From Leptospira sanjuanensis (lineage in GTDB: Bacteria > Spirochaetota > Leptospiria > Leptospirales > Leptospiraceae), in assembly GCF_022267325.1 (NCBI RefSeq), contig NZ_JAIZBG010000002.1, positions 1 to 64,000 of the forward strand: a DNA stretch of 64,000 nucleotides, written 5' to 3'. Every line of letters begins with the position of its first letter. Position 1 is the stretch's first letter. A program made the translations under genes and the position numbers. Below the pieces are notes generated by a model that was not told where the DNA came from, did not search any database, and was given only the letters and a program-made list of their open reading frames with translations. Shown here piece after piece: positions 42,148 through 58,274 of the stretch.

Positions 42148-42750
42148 TCACATCCCGTTCGCAAATTCTTTTTTAACCGTAACACCCGAGTCGCGAACCG
42201 TCTTCAGAGCGTCGCCATAACTCACGAGAATTTTAAGAGCGAAATCGATCCGATCCCGCAGATAAGAATCCTCTTTGCTCACGGAATCCGGCCCGTTTAA
42301 AACGTGTTCCGCGTCCCGCACGATGATATGTTCGGGGATGTAACAAAGCTTCGTGTTCTTGTAGCTGCTCATTCTCAGCTCGGCCACGGGGTAAGCGCCG
42401 CCCCGACTCGCGGAGACGGTCGTAATCAAAACCGGCTTATGGCCGACCGCCGCCGAGTTGCAATAGAGGATAAAATTCTTCAAACCGGGGGAAGCCATTC
42501 CCGAGTACTCCGGGGAAACGAACACGAGCGCGTCCGCATTTTTCAGTTCGGCTTCGATCGGCTTCCAAATCCCGTCCCAGTATTCTCCTCCGTCCCAAAA
42601 AGAATCGTCCCAAACAGGAAGTTTATGATTTCCCAAATCCAAAATCCATGCCTGATGACCGAACGTTTCCAAACGTTTCCCGATCCATCCGGCGACCTTT
42701 GCCGACTGGGATACCTTCCTGTGAGGACCGGCGATGATAGCGAGTTTCAT
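42148..42750 (-). CDS. NADPH-dependent FMN reductase-like flavoprotein
   Basis: The 200-residue flavodoxin-like protein has LAIIAGPHRKVSQSAKVAGWI for FMN phosphate binding, ADALVFVSPEYSGMASPGLKNFILY (typical PEYNG-type loop) and VLITTVSASRGGAYPVAELRM. It matches the NADPH-dependent FMN/azo/chromate reductase family. Role is probably quinone or flavin reduction under stress. It sits 31 bases behind parB on the same strand, so it may be co-transcribed with the partition genes. Confidence 0.85.
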   Translation of the reverse strand: MKLAIIAGPHRKVSQSAKVAGWIGKRLETFGHQAWILDLGNHKLPVWDDSFWDGGEYWDGIWKPIEAELKNADALVFVSPEYSGMASPGLKNFILYCNSAAVGHKPVLITTVSASRGGAYPVAELRMSSYKNTKLCYIPEHIIVRDAEHVLNGPDSVSKEDSYLRDRIDFALKILVSYGDALKTVRDSGVTVKKEFANGM

Positions 42751-42780
42751 ATTCTCTCCGTATTAAATTAAAGAATCGAA

Positions 42781-43488
42781 TTAATCCTTGAGTCCGTATT
42801 TCTTTTTGAGAGAAGATAGTTCCTTCAGGAACCTTTCCCTTTGCTGCGGGGCGAGTTTGCCGAGCTGAAGAACCACTTTTGCCGGCGCCGACTTTCGGGG
42901 TGAAATCATTTCACCCCCTCTGCCTTCTTTTTGTTTTAAGAGCTCTTCCAGATTTTTTACGGAAGCGTCTTTTCCGGATTTAAGGAGATCGGCGACGGAC
43001 TTTTGGTCGAGCCTCGCGATGGAACTGAGCTGCTTTACGTATCTTTCGGTAAATCCTAGAACTTTCGCGACCTCATCTGCGGTTTTACGCTTTTCCTTTC
43101 TTAAAAACTGAATCGCACGACCGACTTCCCAAGGATTTAAGCTTTTACGTTTTTCGTTTTCCGCAAGAGCCATTTCAAAACATCTTTCTTCGGAGGCGGA
43201 AGTTTCAATGGAAGGAATCGTATTCCACTTCAAAATTCTGGCGGCTTGGTATCGTCTTTCACCCGCGACAATCTGATACTTCTTACCCTGTTTTTTGACT
43301 ACGATCGGCTCGATCAGGCCGAGGCGCTTCATAGACTCGACCAAATCGGATACGTCCTCTCTCCCGAAAACCCTCGGCTGCGTCGGATTGGGTGAAATAT
43401 CGGAAAGAGCGATCTCGGTCTTGGACGATTCTTTTTCTCCGAACGCGGTAAGAAGATCCATACCCGCAAAGTCAGAACGTTTAGCCAT
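42781..43488 (-). CDS. parB: ParB-family partition protein
   Basis: ATG 43488 is preferred because GGAG lies 9 bases upstream; a TTG at 43494 adds two residues. The 235-residue protein has the ParB N-terminal domain (IALSDISPNPTQPRVFGREDVSDLVESMKRLGLIEPIVVKK, then the GERRYQAA CTP-binding motif), the helix-turn-helix (TADEVAKVLGFTERYVKQL), and a lysine-rich C-terminal part. ParB spreads from parS sites and works with ParA to move replicons. It is coupled to parA by overlap and contains an internal palindrome at 42897-42917. Confidence 0.92.
   Translation of the reverse strand: MAKRSDFAGMDLLTAFGEKESSKTEIALSDISPNPTQPRVFGREDVSDLVESMKRLGLIEPIVVKKQGKKYQIVAGERRYQAARILKWNTIPSIETSASEERCFEMALAENEKRKSLNPWEVGRAIQFLRKEKRKTADEVAKVLGFTERYVKQLSSIARLDQKSVADLLKSGKDASVKNLEELLKQKEGRGGEMISPRKSAPAKVVLQLGKLAPQQRERFLKELSSLKKKYGLKD
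42897..42917. promoter_or_regulatory. Candidate parS palindrome within parB
   Basis: The arms GGGGTGAAAT and ATTTCACCCC (10 bases each) are perfect inverted repeats around a central C. A near-copy lies upstream of parA at 44545-44565 (19 of 21 positions the same). A long, repeated palindrome next to a parAB pair is what a ParB-binding centromere site would look like. It differs from the TGTTTCACGTGAAACA consensus of most chromosomes. Confidence 0.6.
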
Positions 43489-44398
43489 TTGCAATTTTCT
43501 CCATCACCTCATCCGCCAAGGAAGAAAACATCTGCATCGCCTTGCCGTCGTATTCTCCCAGAAGTTTTTTCTTCGCTTGCGCCTGCGGAATCGACTCCCG
43601 CCTGTAAACCACGGTTCTAAAAACCTCGAAATACTTTCGGATCGCGTCCGCAAGACCCGCCAGCGCACGAGCGTCCTCGTATTGATTCAAAACGGCGCCC
43701 AAAAGATTGAGGGAAGGATTCGCCTTCTTCTTGATCTTAAGAATGGTGGCGTGAAGATCCTTCAGCCCCTGAACGCTGAACGCTCTAGTTTGAATCGGAA
43801 TCAAAACGTGGTCCGCGGCGATCAAAGCGTTCTCCAAAATCAGGCCCAGGGACGGAGGGCAATCGATGATGATATATTTGTAGCTCGAACGCACCGGCTT
43901 GAGCGCATCCTTCAGCAATTCGAAATCATCCCTTTCATAGGGAGTCGTAAAGTTCGCAAGATGAATCGAAGAAGGAAGCAGGTCCAAACCCGGCGCGAGC
44001 TGGACCAAAAGATCCTTAACCGGAACCGGTTCTTCTCCTCTGTAGCCGAGAGAATGAAAAACGGATCTTTCCACCGACCCAAAAAAAAGCTGAGTGATAT
44101 TCGCCTGAGCGTCCCAGTCCACGAGAAGAACCGGCGCCGATTTGGATAAGGCTTCCGCAAGACAAACGGATACGGTCGTTTTTCCTTCTCCGCCTTTTTG
44201 ATTGGAAACCGCGATGATCGTCGAATCGTAAACGTCCCGATTCGATTTTTGAAAATATTTTTCGATCGTTTCCCGATCGTATCTTCCTTTGCCCGAGGAA
44301 GGAATTTTCCATTCCTTTACTTTCGATAAAAATTCATCTTCCGAAGAAATTTCGTAATCATCTAAGATCTGTTGGGTTGTTAGAGTTTTGGAACTCAT
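43481..44398 (-). CDS. parA: ParA-family partition ATPase with N-terminal extension
   Basis: From ATG 44398 the protein has 305 residues; an upstream in-frame start at 44431 adds 11. About 65 N-terminal residues look like a MerR/HTH-like DNA-binding extension (LTTQQILDDYEISSEDEFLSKVKEW, then GRYDRETIEKYF). The deviant Walker A is KGGEGKTT, Walker A' YIIIDCPPSLG, and Walker B-like IPIQTRAF. ParA with such an extension is typical of plasmids and second chromosomes, where it also represses parAB. parB overlaps its end. Confidence 0.92.
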   Translation of the reverse strand: MSSKTLTTQQILDDYEISSEDEFLSKVKEWKIPSSGKGRYDRETIEKYFQKSNRDVYDSTIIAVSNQKGGEGKTTVSVCLAEALSKSAPVLLVDWDAQANITQLFFGSVERSVFHSLGYRGEEPVPVKDLLVQLAPGLDLLPSSIHLANFTTPYERDDFELLKDALKPVRSSYKYIIIDCPPSLGLILENALIAADHVLIPIQTRAFSVQGLKDLHATILKIKKKANPSLNLLGAVLNQYEDARALAGLADAIRKYFEVFRTVVYRRESIPQAQAKKKLLGEYDGKAMQMFSSLADEVMEKIANG

Positions 44399-44544
44399 GG
44401 AAGAACTCTTCGGATAGAATCGTCCGAACATATGAGATCTGTCAAATCAATACTATGTCCCATGAAGTCCGGAAAGCTAAAAAACGGAATTGCATGAGTA
44501 GGGCAGGGTGGCTAATCTGCCTTGATCCGCATTTGCGGTCGTAA

Positions 44545-44565
44545 GGGGTGAAATCGTTTCACCCT
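44545..44565. promoter_or_regulatory. Candidate parS palindrome upstream of parA
   Basis: GGGTGAAA and TTTCACCC are perfect 8-base arms around TCG within this 21-base stretch, which differs from the copy in parB at two positions only. It lies in the 201-base gap between parA and the divergent outer-membrane-like gene, so it could serve both segregation and autoregulation. Confidence 0.6.
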
Positions 44566-44599
44566 CGGAATCCCATACGGCTCATAAATAAACAGCATT

Positions 44600-45703
44600 A
44601 TGAATCAAAACAAAAAAACGATCCAATCCGTTCTAGTCGCAATTCTCCTCCTATCCACCGCTTCAATCAAAGCGCAAAACACAAACCCGATCGAAATCGG
44701 ACCGCCGCCGGCGCCGCAGGAAAAAGAAAAGCCGTTCGCGGAAGACGAGCCTTTCCTCAAAAAACTCATTCGTCAATCTTCGTTTACGATTCTTGCGGGA
44801 CGCAACGGAGGAGACAATATCTTTGAAACAGGAACGAAATACGCCAACCTTTCCGGCTTGCGCGGCGGCTCGCGAATCACGTACGAGCGAGATTTTAATT
44901 ACGGCGGACTCGGATTTACCTTGCGATGGAAAAAATGGGAAGCGGATCTGAACGTCAAAACGACCGGAAGATACGTCAATTCGGGAGAAGGAAGGGACGA
45001 AGATTTCTATTTAGGAGACCCCACGATCGAACGAGGGACAAAAATCTCCACACGCGAATTTTCATACTACGATACGCCTTACACCTTCATCGGATCTCGC
45101 AACTTTGCGGACGGCAAAGGGCGTCTTTCGATGAAACAGGACAGACAATCCCTCATTTTTAGAAGATACTTCGGCGATTCCGATCCGGATGCACGCAAAG
45201 AAGGGAAGGGGCTTTTTCTAACGGGCGGCTTTCAATATACGTTTACGAAGTACGTTCTCTACGATGTGTTTCAATACTTCGACTCGAACCCCGTTTTTTT
45301 GAATCGTATCGGATTAGGATTGAGTCTTTCTTATTCGACCTACGAATTTCCTCTCGGACTCGGATACAGATATTCGAACGCAGAATGGATTTTCGAGACT
45401 TCTTTTTCGGGAGTATTTTGGTCTGGACACTTTAGGGACTTCCATTATCAAAGAGCGCTCAATTTTATCGGAGACGTAGGCGGATTCGGAATCGATTTTA
45501 ACGTATCGGCGGGAAGAATTTTCGGCAATTATCTTGTCTTCTTAAAACTCAACGAACACCGACTTTTCGGCGACGGACATTTTCAAACAAAAGGCGGGCT
45601 CAGCCAAAACGACATTCTTTCCCAACACTTAGGCCAGTATAAGAATTACATGAATCTCAAGGAATGGAACGTCGAACTTTCCCTTACGGGCTTTTTATAC
45701 TGA
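44600..45703 (+). CDS. Putative outer-membrane beta-barrel protein
   Basis: The 367-residue protein has a signal peptide (KKTIQSVLVAILLLSTASIKAQN), a proline-rich linker (GPPPAPQEKEKPF), then many alternating beta strands rich in Tyr/Phe and Gly (GGLGFTLRWKKWEADLNVKTTG; LGLSLSYSTYEFPLGLGYRYS) and a C-terminal strand ending LTGFLY, typical of barrels recognised by the BAM complex. No family was named by eye. hemH follows after 16 bases, so they likely share a transcript; a role in metal or heme uptake is speculative. Confidence 0.7.
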   Translation: MNQNKKTIQSVLVAILLLSTASIKAQNTNPIEIGPPPAPQEKEKPFAEDEPFLKKLIRQSSFTILAGRNGGDNIFETGTKYANLSGLRGGSRITYERDFNYGGLGFTLRWKKWEADLNVKTTGRYVNSGEGRDEDFYLGDPTIERGTKISTREFSYYDTPYTFIGSRNFADGKGRLSMKQDRQSLIFRRYFGDSDPDARKEGKGLFLTGGFQYTFTKYVLYDVFQYFDSNPVFLNRIGLGLSLSYSTYEFPLGLGYRYSNAEWIFETSFSGVFWSGHFRDFHYQRALNFIGDVGGFGIDFNVSAGRIFGNYLVFLKLNEHRLFGDGHFQTKGGLSQNDILSQHLGQYKNYMNLKEWNVELSLTGFLY

Positions 45704-45719
45704 TAAAGGAAAAATCGAA

Positions 45720-46804
45720 TTGAAGAACCGAATTCTTCTCATCAATCTCGGAGGACCGAGAAACACGTCGGAGATCGAAAAATTCCTGATCGATCTTTTT
45801 GAAGACCCTTATGTTTTCGACCTTCCTCTTCCCGAATGGCTCCGCAAATCGTTGGGAAGATGGATCGCAAAAAGAAGAGCGCCCAAGGTCGCCAAGACGT
45901 ACGAATCGATGGGTTTTGGCGGAGGCTCTCCGCTCGTATCAGAAACACAAAAACAGGCGCAAGCGATCGCAAAAGCCCTCGAAAAAATCACGGGCGAGAA
46001 TTGGGAAGGCGACGTCGCGATGACCTGCGGTTATCCGGACATAAGAACGTTCGACGCAGAACGTCTCACACCCGCAAAACGAAATATTCTACTCCCTTTA
46101 TATCCTCATTTCTCCAGATCCACCGTATTGAGTACCGCCAAACTCGTGGAACAAACCCTCCGCGTATGTCCGATCGGAAAAGAAGGCTGGGTTCCGCCGT
46201 TTCACGCGTCCTCCGAATACCTGGAAGCGATCCGAGATTTGATTCTCGATTTTTTTCGAGGACGATTGAACAAAAAAGAATTCCTGCATTCGGAAGCATT
46301 TCAAGCGGTTCCGAATTGGGAAAAAATCGATCTCGTTTTCAGCGCACACGGAATTCCGATGCGTTTGATTCAAAAGGGGGATCGTTACCGGGAAGAGATC
46401 GAAACGAATGTAGAAAATTTAAAACGACTTCTTCGGGAGAAAGGATTTCAAGGGAATTGCCATGTTTCATTTCAGAGCAGAGTAGGGCCGTCCAAATGGA
46501 CCGAGCCGAATACGATCCACAAACTCGAAGAACTTGGAAAAAACGGAGTCAAACGCGTCGCGGTTTATCCGATCAGTTTCGTAGGAGATCACCTGGAAAC
46601 ATTGGAAGAAATCGGAGAACAACTCAAAGAAGTCGCTCGTGAAAACGGAATCGCCGAATACTTTCGAATCCCCGCGCCCGGCATCTACGGAAAGTTCATC
46701 GAAGTGATCGCAAAGCTCAGTTTAGAATCGACTCAATCTCGGAAACAAGAATGTATCTGCAAAAAAAGAGGCGGCCATATTCCCAAAACGGGAGAATGCT
46801 CCGC

Positions 46805-46817
<13 letters not shown>
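45720..46817 (+). CDS. hemH: Ferrochelatase
   Basis: The 365-residue protein uses TTG at 45720, with AAAGGA 7 bases upstream. It shows ILLINLGGPRNTSEI, the active-site His in VFSAHGIPM, SRVGPSKWTEP, and VAVYPISFVGDHLETLEEI. It inserts Fe(II) into protoporphyrin IX, the last step of heme synthesis. A cysteine-rich C-terminal tail (ECICKKRGGHIPKTGEC) may bind metal or an iron-sulfur group. It is convergent with hemG, overlapping by 13 bases. Confidence 0.93.
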
Positions 46818-48094
<1,277 letters not shown>

Positions 48095-48190
48095 GGATCT
48101 ATTTTTACGGGAATCAAAAGATTGTAAATCAGCAATTCAAGGAACGATCACTTCCCATCGTCCCTTAAAGACCAAAGAATCGAAGTCGAA

Positions 48191-49162
48191 TTAAAATTGG
48201 AATCTATATCCGAAGGTGTATTTGGATTCGAGCGTGGAAGATGTCGCTCCGCCGTTCAGCATTCCGGAGTTTGCCATCGGATTGTAATCCAAGATCAATC
48301 CTTTTGACGATCCGTCCGAAAATCCCACTTTGGAGGAAATTTGTCCGCCGAAAATATACGCATCCGCCAAGTTGATCAGATAGATTCCGGCTAACACGCC
48401 GATGCTCGTCTGAAGATTCTTATACGCTTTGTCGACGGCTTCGCGCTTGCTTTGATACGGACTAAATTCCTGGTTGTAGACGTACAAGGCTACCGGATCG
48501 GTGATGACGGGTGATAAGTTCGGATTTGCGACTCCGATCGCCGCCAGAGTGAGGGAATCCGTCGAATACGGATTTCCGTAACTCTCGTAATCTTTTTTAG
48601 CGACGAGATACTTGCGATTATTCTCATATACCGCATAACCTGCGGCTAAGAAAAGAGTAGGGTAGATGATCGCCGCGAACTTTCTTCCGCTTGCCCATTG
48701 TCCCCAACCGGGAAGGATCGCGGACCTCCCCAAGGCCCCGGCTTTCGATACGGCGGGTTTTGGAGGAGGTGGAGGAGGAAGCGGCTTGTTCTTTTCCGCT
48801 TCTTCTCTTTCCTTTCTAAGGCGTTCTTCCTCTTCCTGTTGCTTTTTGAGATCGACGTTTCTTTGTTTTGTGAGCTTCTCGTCTTCCAAACGTTTGATCT
48901 CGGCGTTTCGGATTCGTTCTTCCTCTTCTTCGTCGATATCTTTATAGATTACTTTTAAGATTTCTTTTTTGGCGATAACCCGTTTGCCTTCTTTGGTTTG
49001 AACCGTAATCGTCTTCTGATTTTGCGTGATTACCTTACCGCGGAAACTTCCGCCCTCGTGCAATAGAACGGTCTCGGCCGAGACCGAAACGATCCCTAAA
49101 AAGAATAAGCAGAAGGTTAAAATAAGTTTTCTTAAGAATGATATCAACGCGGGCCTTCCCAT
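48191..49162 (-). CDS. DUF5683 domain membrane protein with coiled coil
   Basis: The 323-residue protein has a signal peptide (LILTFCLFFLGIVSVSAE), a small beta region (SFRGKVITQNQKTITVQTKEGKRVIAKKEILKVIYK), a charged coiled coil of about 55 residues (DEEEEERIRNAEIKRLEDEKL...), a polyproline run (PLPPPPPPKP), then GRSAILPGWGQWASGRKFAAII, the DUF5683 signature, with two membrane segments and a C-terminal strand ending YRFQF. Function unknown. It separates hemG from hemN but shares their strand. Confidence 0.75.
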   Translation of the reverse strand: MGRPALISFLRKLILTFCLFFLGIVSVSAETVLLHEGGSFRGKVITQNQKTITVQTKEGKRVIAKKEILKVIYKDIDEEEEERIRNAEIKRLEDEKLTKQRNVDLKKQQEEEERLRKEREEAEKNKPLPPPPPPKPAVSKAGALGRSAILPGWGQWASGRKFAAIIYPTLFLAAGYAVYENNRKYLVAKKDYESYGNPYSTDSLTLAAIGVANPNLSPVITDPVALYVYNQEFSPYQSKREAVDKAYKNLQTSIGVLAGIYLINLADAYIFGGQISSKVGFSDGSSKGLILDYNPMANSGMLNGGATSSTLESKYTFGYRFQF

Positions 49163-49253
49163 ATTCAGTTATACGATTCCGTTCGGAGGAACCGCCACTG
49201 CTACTCAATAATTTATTGGACGACTTTTTGATCGAAAACCGCGCTGTCCGTTC

Positions 49254-50599
<1,346 letters not shown>

Positions 50600-50603
<4 letters not shown>

Positions 50604-51622
50604 TGAAATGTCTCTCTTACGATTTCCACGAAGGTTTTTACGTTGTCTTCGGGGGTCTTGGGCATAACTCCGTGTCCGAGTCCGCAGACCCAGCCGATCC
50701 GTTCTTCGGGGGGAAGATCCCGAAACGGACGGAGAAAGTTGATTAGAGTTTTCTTAAATTCGTCGCGCTCCATAAACAATAAGGCCTGATCGAAATTTCC
50801 CTGGATCATCCTGCTTTCGGTTCGGAATACTTGTCTTAAATCCCATCTGTGATCGAATCCGAATCCCGCAAGCGAAGGAATGTTTCGGATTAAATCGAAG
50901 TGCGAGGTCGCCGTTCCTCTACCATAATATCCGACTTTTCCCGGATAGGCATCGGCCAAGGTTTTTACGCCGGGAATGACGATCTCCTCGAAAAAATCGG
51001 GAGATAAATCCCCGCCCGCCGTATCGAAGATTAGGATCAACTCGGCGCCGCCGTCCAACTGAAGAGCGATATTCTCTTTTAGGAATTGGACTATCGTTTT
51101 CAAGAATTCTTTTCTGACATTTGTCAACGTTTTCGGCAAAGATAGATTGCCCTCGTGTTTTCCCGAAACTGCGTATGTAAACAAGGTCCAAGGACCGCCC
51201 ACGAATCCGATCACGGATTTATCTTTGGGAATTCTTTCCCGAGTGAGCTCCATGGCGTCCTTTTGAAACTGCATAAAGGAAATTGAATCCTCGACGGACT
51301 TGAGTTTTTTCAGATCGGCTTCCGAACGGACCGCAAAACTCAAGTTAGGTCCCGCGTCCGTGTATCGCAGACCCATCCCCAAAGCCTCCAAAGGAAACAG
51401 AATATCGGAAAAAAGAATCGAGACGTCGAAATCGAACTCGTTCACCGGGCCGAACGCGACTTCCGCAGCGAGTTCGGGAATCTTGCACAATTCCTCGAAG
51501 GAATGTTTTTGTCTGAGGGCTTGGTAGTGTTTGTGATAACGTCCCGCCTGTCTCATCATCCATACGGGAGGAATCTTTTGTGCGATTCCGCCGATCGCGT
51601 TGGAATAGCGCTCATTCGACAT
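50600..51622 (-). CDS. hemE: Uroporphyrinogen decarboxylase
   Basis: The 340-residue protein has the substrate-binding N-terminal motif PPVWMMRQAGRYH, FSDILFPLEALGM, GFVGGPWTLFTYAV, LIFDTAGG, and at the end GWVCGLGHGVMPKTPEDNVK. It decarboxylates uroporphyrinogen III to coproporphyrinogen III. Its start overlaps the end of the response-regulator gene by 11 bases, so it is translated as part of the same message. Confidence 0.95.
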
Positions 51623-52304
51623 TTCTTAATTCTCCGGTCCATTGATAACCGACGCCTCGTACGGATCGTATGACTCGTTCTCCTTCTTCTCCGAAGGCTT
51701 GTCTAAGCCGCACGATCGAATTGTCGATCGTTCTGTTTGTGGGGAAACTTTCTTCTCCCCAAAGTTTGTCCAAAATTTCCGCGCGGCTTACGGTGCGTTC
51801 GCGTTCCGCAACCAAGAAATGAAGAAGAGCGCAGTCCCGTTTGGAAAGAGGGATTTCTTCGTTTCCCTTTTTAATCTGAAATCCTTGAAAATCCAAGACG
51901 TAGTCTTTGTAAAAGAATCTGGATTCTTCTATGGAATGTTTATGGGATTCCAATACGTGTTTGACTCGGAGAAGAAGTTCCTTGAGATGAAACGGCTTCG
52001 GAATGAATTCTTCCGCTCCGAGTTCAAAACCGCGGAGCCGTTCGGGCGCGCCCGCTTGTGCGGTTAAAAATAAAAACGGAGGACAATCCTTGGTTTCTTT
52101 GAGTTCTTCCGCAAGAGTGAATCCGTCCCCGTCCGGCAAACGTACATCCAAAAGAATGAGATGCGGCTTTTCGTCTTTGACCAATTTTTTTGCGGACACG
52201 GCGGAAACGGTCCAAAGGACTTCGTATCCTTCTTTCTGAAGTCGTTCTTGTAGGGTTTCCCCGAGAGAACGATCGTCTTCGACTAACAAGAGTTTGGCCT
52301 TCAT
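51612..52304 (-). CDS. hemR: OmpR-family response regulator of the heme cluster
   Basis: The 230-residue protein has a receiver domain with Asp53 in LLDVRLPDG and a C-terminal winged helix (DFQGFQIKKGNEEIPLSKRDCALLHFLV, then SIVRLRQAFGEEGERVIRSVRGVGYQW). Leptospira HemR is known to bind a TGACA-N6-TGACA direct repeat and to control heme synthesis and breakdown genes (recalled from literature). A matching site lies upstream of hemA (57991-58006). It overlaps both hemK and hemE. Confidence 0.88.
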   Translation of the reverse strand: MKAKLLLVEDDRSLGETLQERLQKEGYEVLWTVSAVSAKKLVKDEKPHLILLDVRLPDGDGFTLAEELKETKDCPPFLFLTAQAGAPERLRGFELGAEEFIPKPFHLKELLLRVKHVLESHKHSIEESRFFYKDYVLDFQGFQIKKGNEEIPLSKRDCALLHFLVAERERTVSRAEILDKLWGEESFPTNRTIDNSIVRLRQAFGEEGERVIRSVRGVGYQWTGELRNVE

Positions 52305-53214
52305 CGCGGCGCTCCCGGAAGAACCAAGTCCACTCTGAATCCGATTTTTTGAGGAACGATTTTCATCGAACCTTTCATTTTATTCGTTAGTTTTTTTATG
52401 ATATACAATCCGATTCCGGTCCCGCTCGAACTCCCGTGTCTGTAAAAGGGAACGCCGAGCCCTTTGTATTTCCCGTCGAATCCGCTACCGTTGTCGACGA
52501 GCGATATCAGAACTCGTCCGGATCTTTGCCGTTCGGAACTCACCGTAAGCGCGGTCGCCTTTCCGTGTTTCAAAGAATTCTCCGCAAGATTCTTAAAAAT
52601 ACTTTCGAGCGCCTTTCGATCCGAGAACACGAAAACGTTCTCCAAAGACTGAAGATCAATTTCAAGTTCGGGGAAATCTTCTCCGATCGAAAGAAGGATT
52701 TCGCGCACGTTCGTTTTTTCTATATAAAGAATTTCGGATCTTGTCAGACTCGCGAGATACATCGCGCGATTCATCTGCGATTCGATTCTCACCGAGTCCA
52801 TAAGCAATCTTTGAAGCAGTTTGCTCTCGTGATGATTGGGCAATTCTTCCTGAAGACTTTCCGCCTGCAGACGAAGGCTTGCGAGAGGGGTTTTCATTTC
52901 GTGCGTCACCGTGGAAAAAAAGTCGTGGATCATTTTGTTTCTGCGTGTTTCTCGATAAGAAAACCAAATCAACGTCGCTCCGCCCAAAAACAACATCAGA
53001 AGAAAAAACGCTCCTTCCATCTTGATCATTCTGCTTTGTCGCTCGAGCAGGAGAAGATTTTCGGAGGCGGCAGACGCGTTGAGCTTGGAACTGAGTCCCG
53101 CGACCGTATTCGTCAGTTTGAGTCCGAGCAGAAACCACCAAATCCCCAGCGAGACCGTGACAAGCAGCCAAACGATCGCGAATAGGATTCTCGTATTTTT
53201 CCAAAGAGAAGACA

Positions 53215-53215
<1 letters not shown>
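52301..53215 (-). CDS. hemK: Sensor histidine kinase of the heme cluster
   Basis: The 304-residue protein has two membrane segments (ILFAIVWLLVTVSLGIWWFLLGL; FFLLMLFLGGATLIWFSY) with a very short outer loop. The phospho-acceptor is His105 in TVTHEMKTPLASLRL, and the ATPase has NLAENSLKHGKA, DNGSGF and GTGIGLYIIKKL. The small loop suggests it senses within the membrane or through a partner. It pairs with the overlapping response regulator; the name follows the Leptospira HemKR system and is not the release-factor methyltransferase once called HemK. Confidence 0.85.
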
Positions 53216-57108
<3,893 letters not shown>

Positions 57109-57965
57109 CCGAAAATGAATTGCTGCGCCTCGAGTTCCCGTTCTTCGACGAGATCGTCTAACGCGGGCAGCACTTGCTCGCGGATCTGCATCGCCCTTTC
57201 TTCGGTTTCACGAAGGGAATCCAACATCGCCGCAAACGAAATATACCGCACCGAATCGGGCCATTTTTGTTCCAGAGGAACTTCCCTAAAGTCCACGACG
57301 ATCGCTCCCGGTTCGATTGCGTCGAGAACCGAGGAAAGATTCAAAGGCGCAGCGATGACGATCGCTTCTCCCGAAGGGTTCCATTCGCTTAACAATTTCA
57401 CGGAAGCGTCCGCTTCTTTGGAAAGAAACGCGAGGCGTTCTTCGTTGCGTCCCACAAGCGTCACGTTTCTCGTCTTCAACCAAGGAAGAATTTTTTCGGC
57501 GAGCTGCCCCGTTCCCAACAAAGAAACGGATTTCGTATCCTTAAGATATTTATTCGCGAGTCCGCCGTAGGATTGTTCTCCTATGTTCTGAAGATAACGG
57601 GAACGAATACTTCTCGAATCTTGAATCAGACTGTCTCTGAATTTTGCGAGATATTCCCCGAACGCGGAAGAGGGGAGCGAAGCATTCTTAAATCGTTCCC
57701 GGAATTGAGCGAGAACTTCCGTCTCACCCAAAAGTCTGGAATGAAGTCCGGAAATGACTTCGAGCAAAAAACGATACGCTTCGTAACCGGAATACGATTC
57801 CAAAGTGGAAGGAAGTTTAGAAGGTTCTTTATGAATTCGGCTGTCCGTGACCCAGATCGTACGCATGCAAGTCATCCAGGAATAAGAACCAGGAATCTCA
57901 ACATTCTCTCTATCCTTTTGGATCGAATGATAAACTCGCAGAGTGGACCACATATCGATAAAAGA

Positions 57966-58006
57966 ACTATACCAGTTTTAAAGCTTTGATTGTCAAAGAA
58001 GTGTCA
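57966..58006 (-). promoter_or_regulatory. hemA promoter with HemR-type box TGACA-N6-TGACA
   Basis: On the minus strand TGACACTTCTTTGACA (57991-58006) contains two TGACA direct repeats six bases apart, the known HemR recognition pattern. The second TTGACA also works as a -35, with TATAGT (57966-57971) as -10 at a 19-base spacing. The overlap of box and -35 suits a regulator acting directly on polymerase. Confidence 0.7.
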
Positions 58007-58008
58007 CT

Positions 58009-58042
58009 GTCTCAAAAAACTTTCTGTTGACTTTATTGAGAC
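58009..58042. repeat. Inverted repeat in the hemA upstream gap
   Basis: GTCTCAA (58009-58015) and TTGAGAC (58036-58042) are perfect inverted arms 20 bases apart. They lie right beside the HemR-type box, between it and the divergent cysteine-rich gene. Possible second regulator site. Confidence 0.4.
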
Positions 58043-58061
58043 TGATTTTCAATTTGATAAT

Positions 58062-58274
58062 ATGCACCTGGAGATACAAACGCAGGATTGGATCGTCTAC
58101 GGAATCGTCAGCCTAACGGCGATTCGATTATTCTTTCCTTTGATCTCCCTGATCCGCGAATTTACGGATAAATCTTCTGGAAATAACGAAGAGGATTTCG
58201 GTTGTTACAACGGAGCGTGCAAAAGCTGCGGACCAGCACCCGTTTCAAAAAAGAACGATCCCATTCTCCACTAA
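58062..58274 (+). CDS. Small cysteine-rich single-pass membrane protein
   Basis: Starting at ATG 58062 the protein has 70 residues: a hydrophobic segment (WIVYGIVSLTAIRLFFPLISLI), a charged stretch and GCYNGACKSCGP (Cys-x4-Cys-x2-Cys). The layout recalls the small Cys-rich membrane proteins found beside iron and heme genes (FeoB-associated type), although they are not closely similar. An upstream extension in frame passes through the HemR-type box and is unlikely. It is divergent from hemA and overlaps the convergent HAD gene by 30 bases. Confidence 0.6.
   Translation: MHLEIQTQDWIVYGIVSLTAIRLFFPLISLIREFTDKSSGNNEEDFGCYNGACKSCGPAPVSKKNDPILH

Noticed and set aside
51115..51130. TGACA and TGTCA close together, resembling a HemR box
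   Set aside because: The two are inverted, only 2 bases apart and inside hemE; the HemR pattern is a direct repeat with 6 bases between.
57990..58061. A 24-residue extension of the small Cys-rich protein
   Set aside because: It would run through the HemR-type box and the inverted repeat, which look regulatory.
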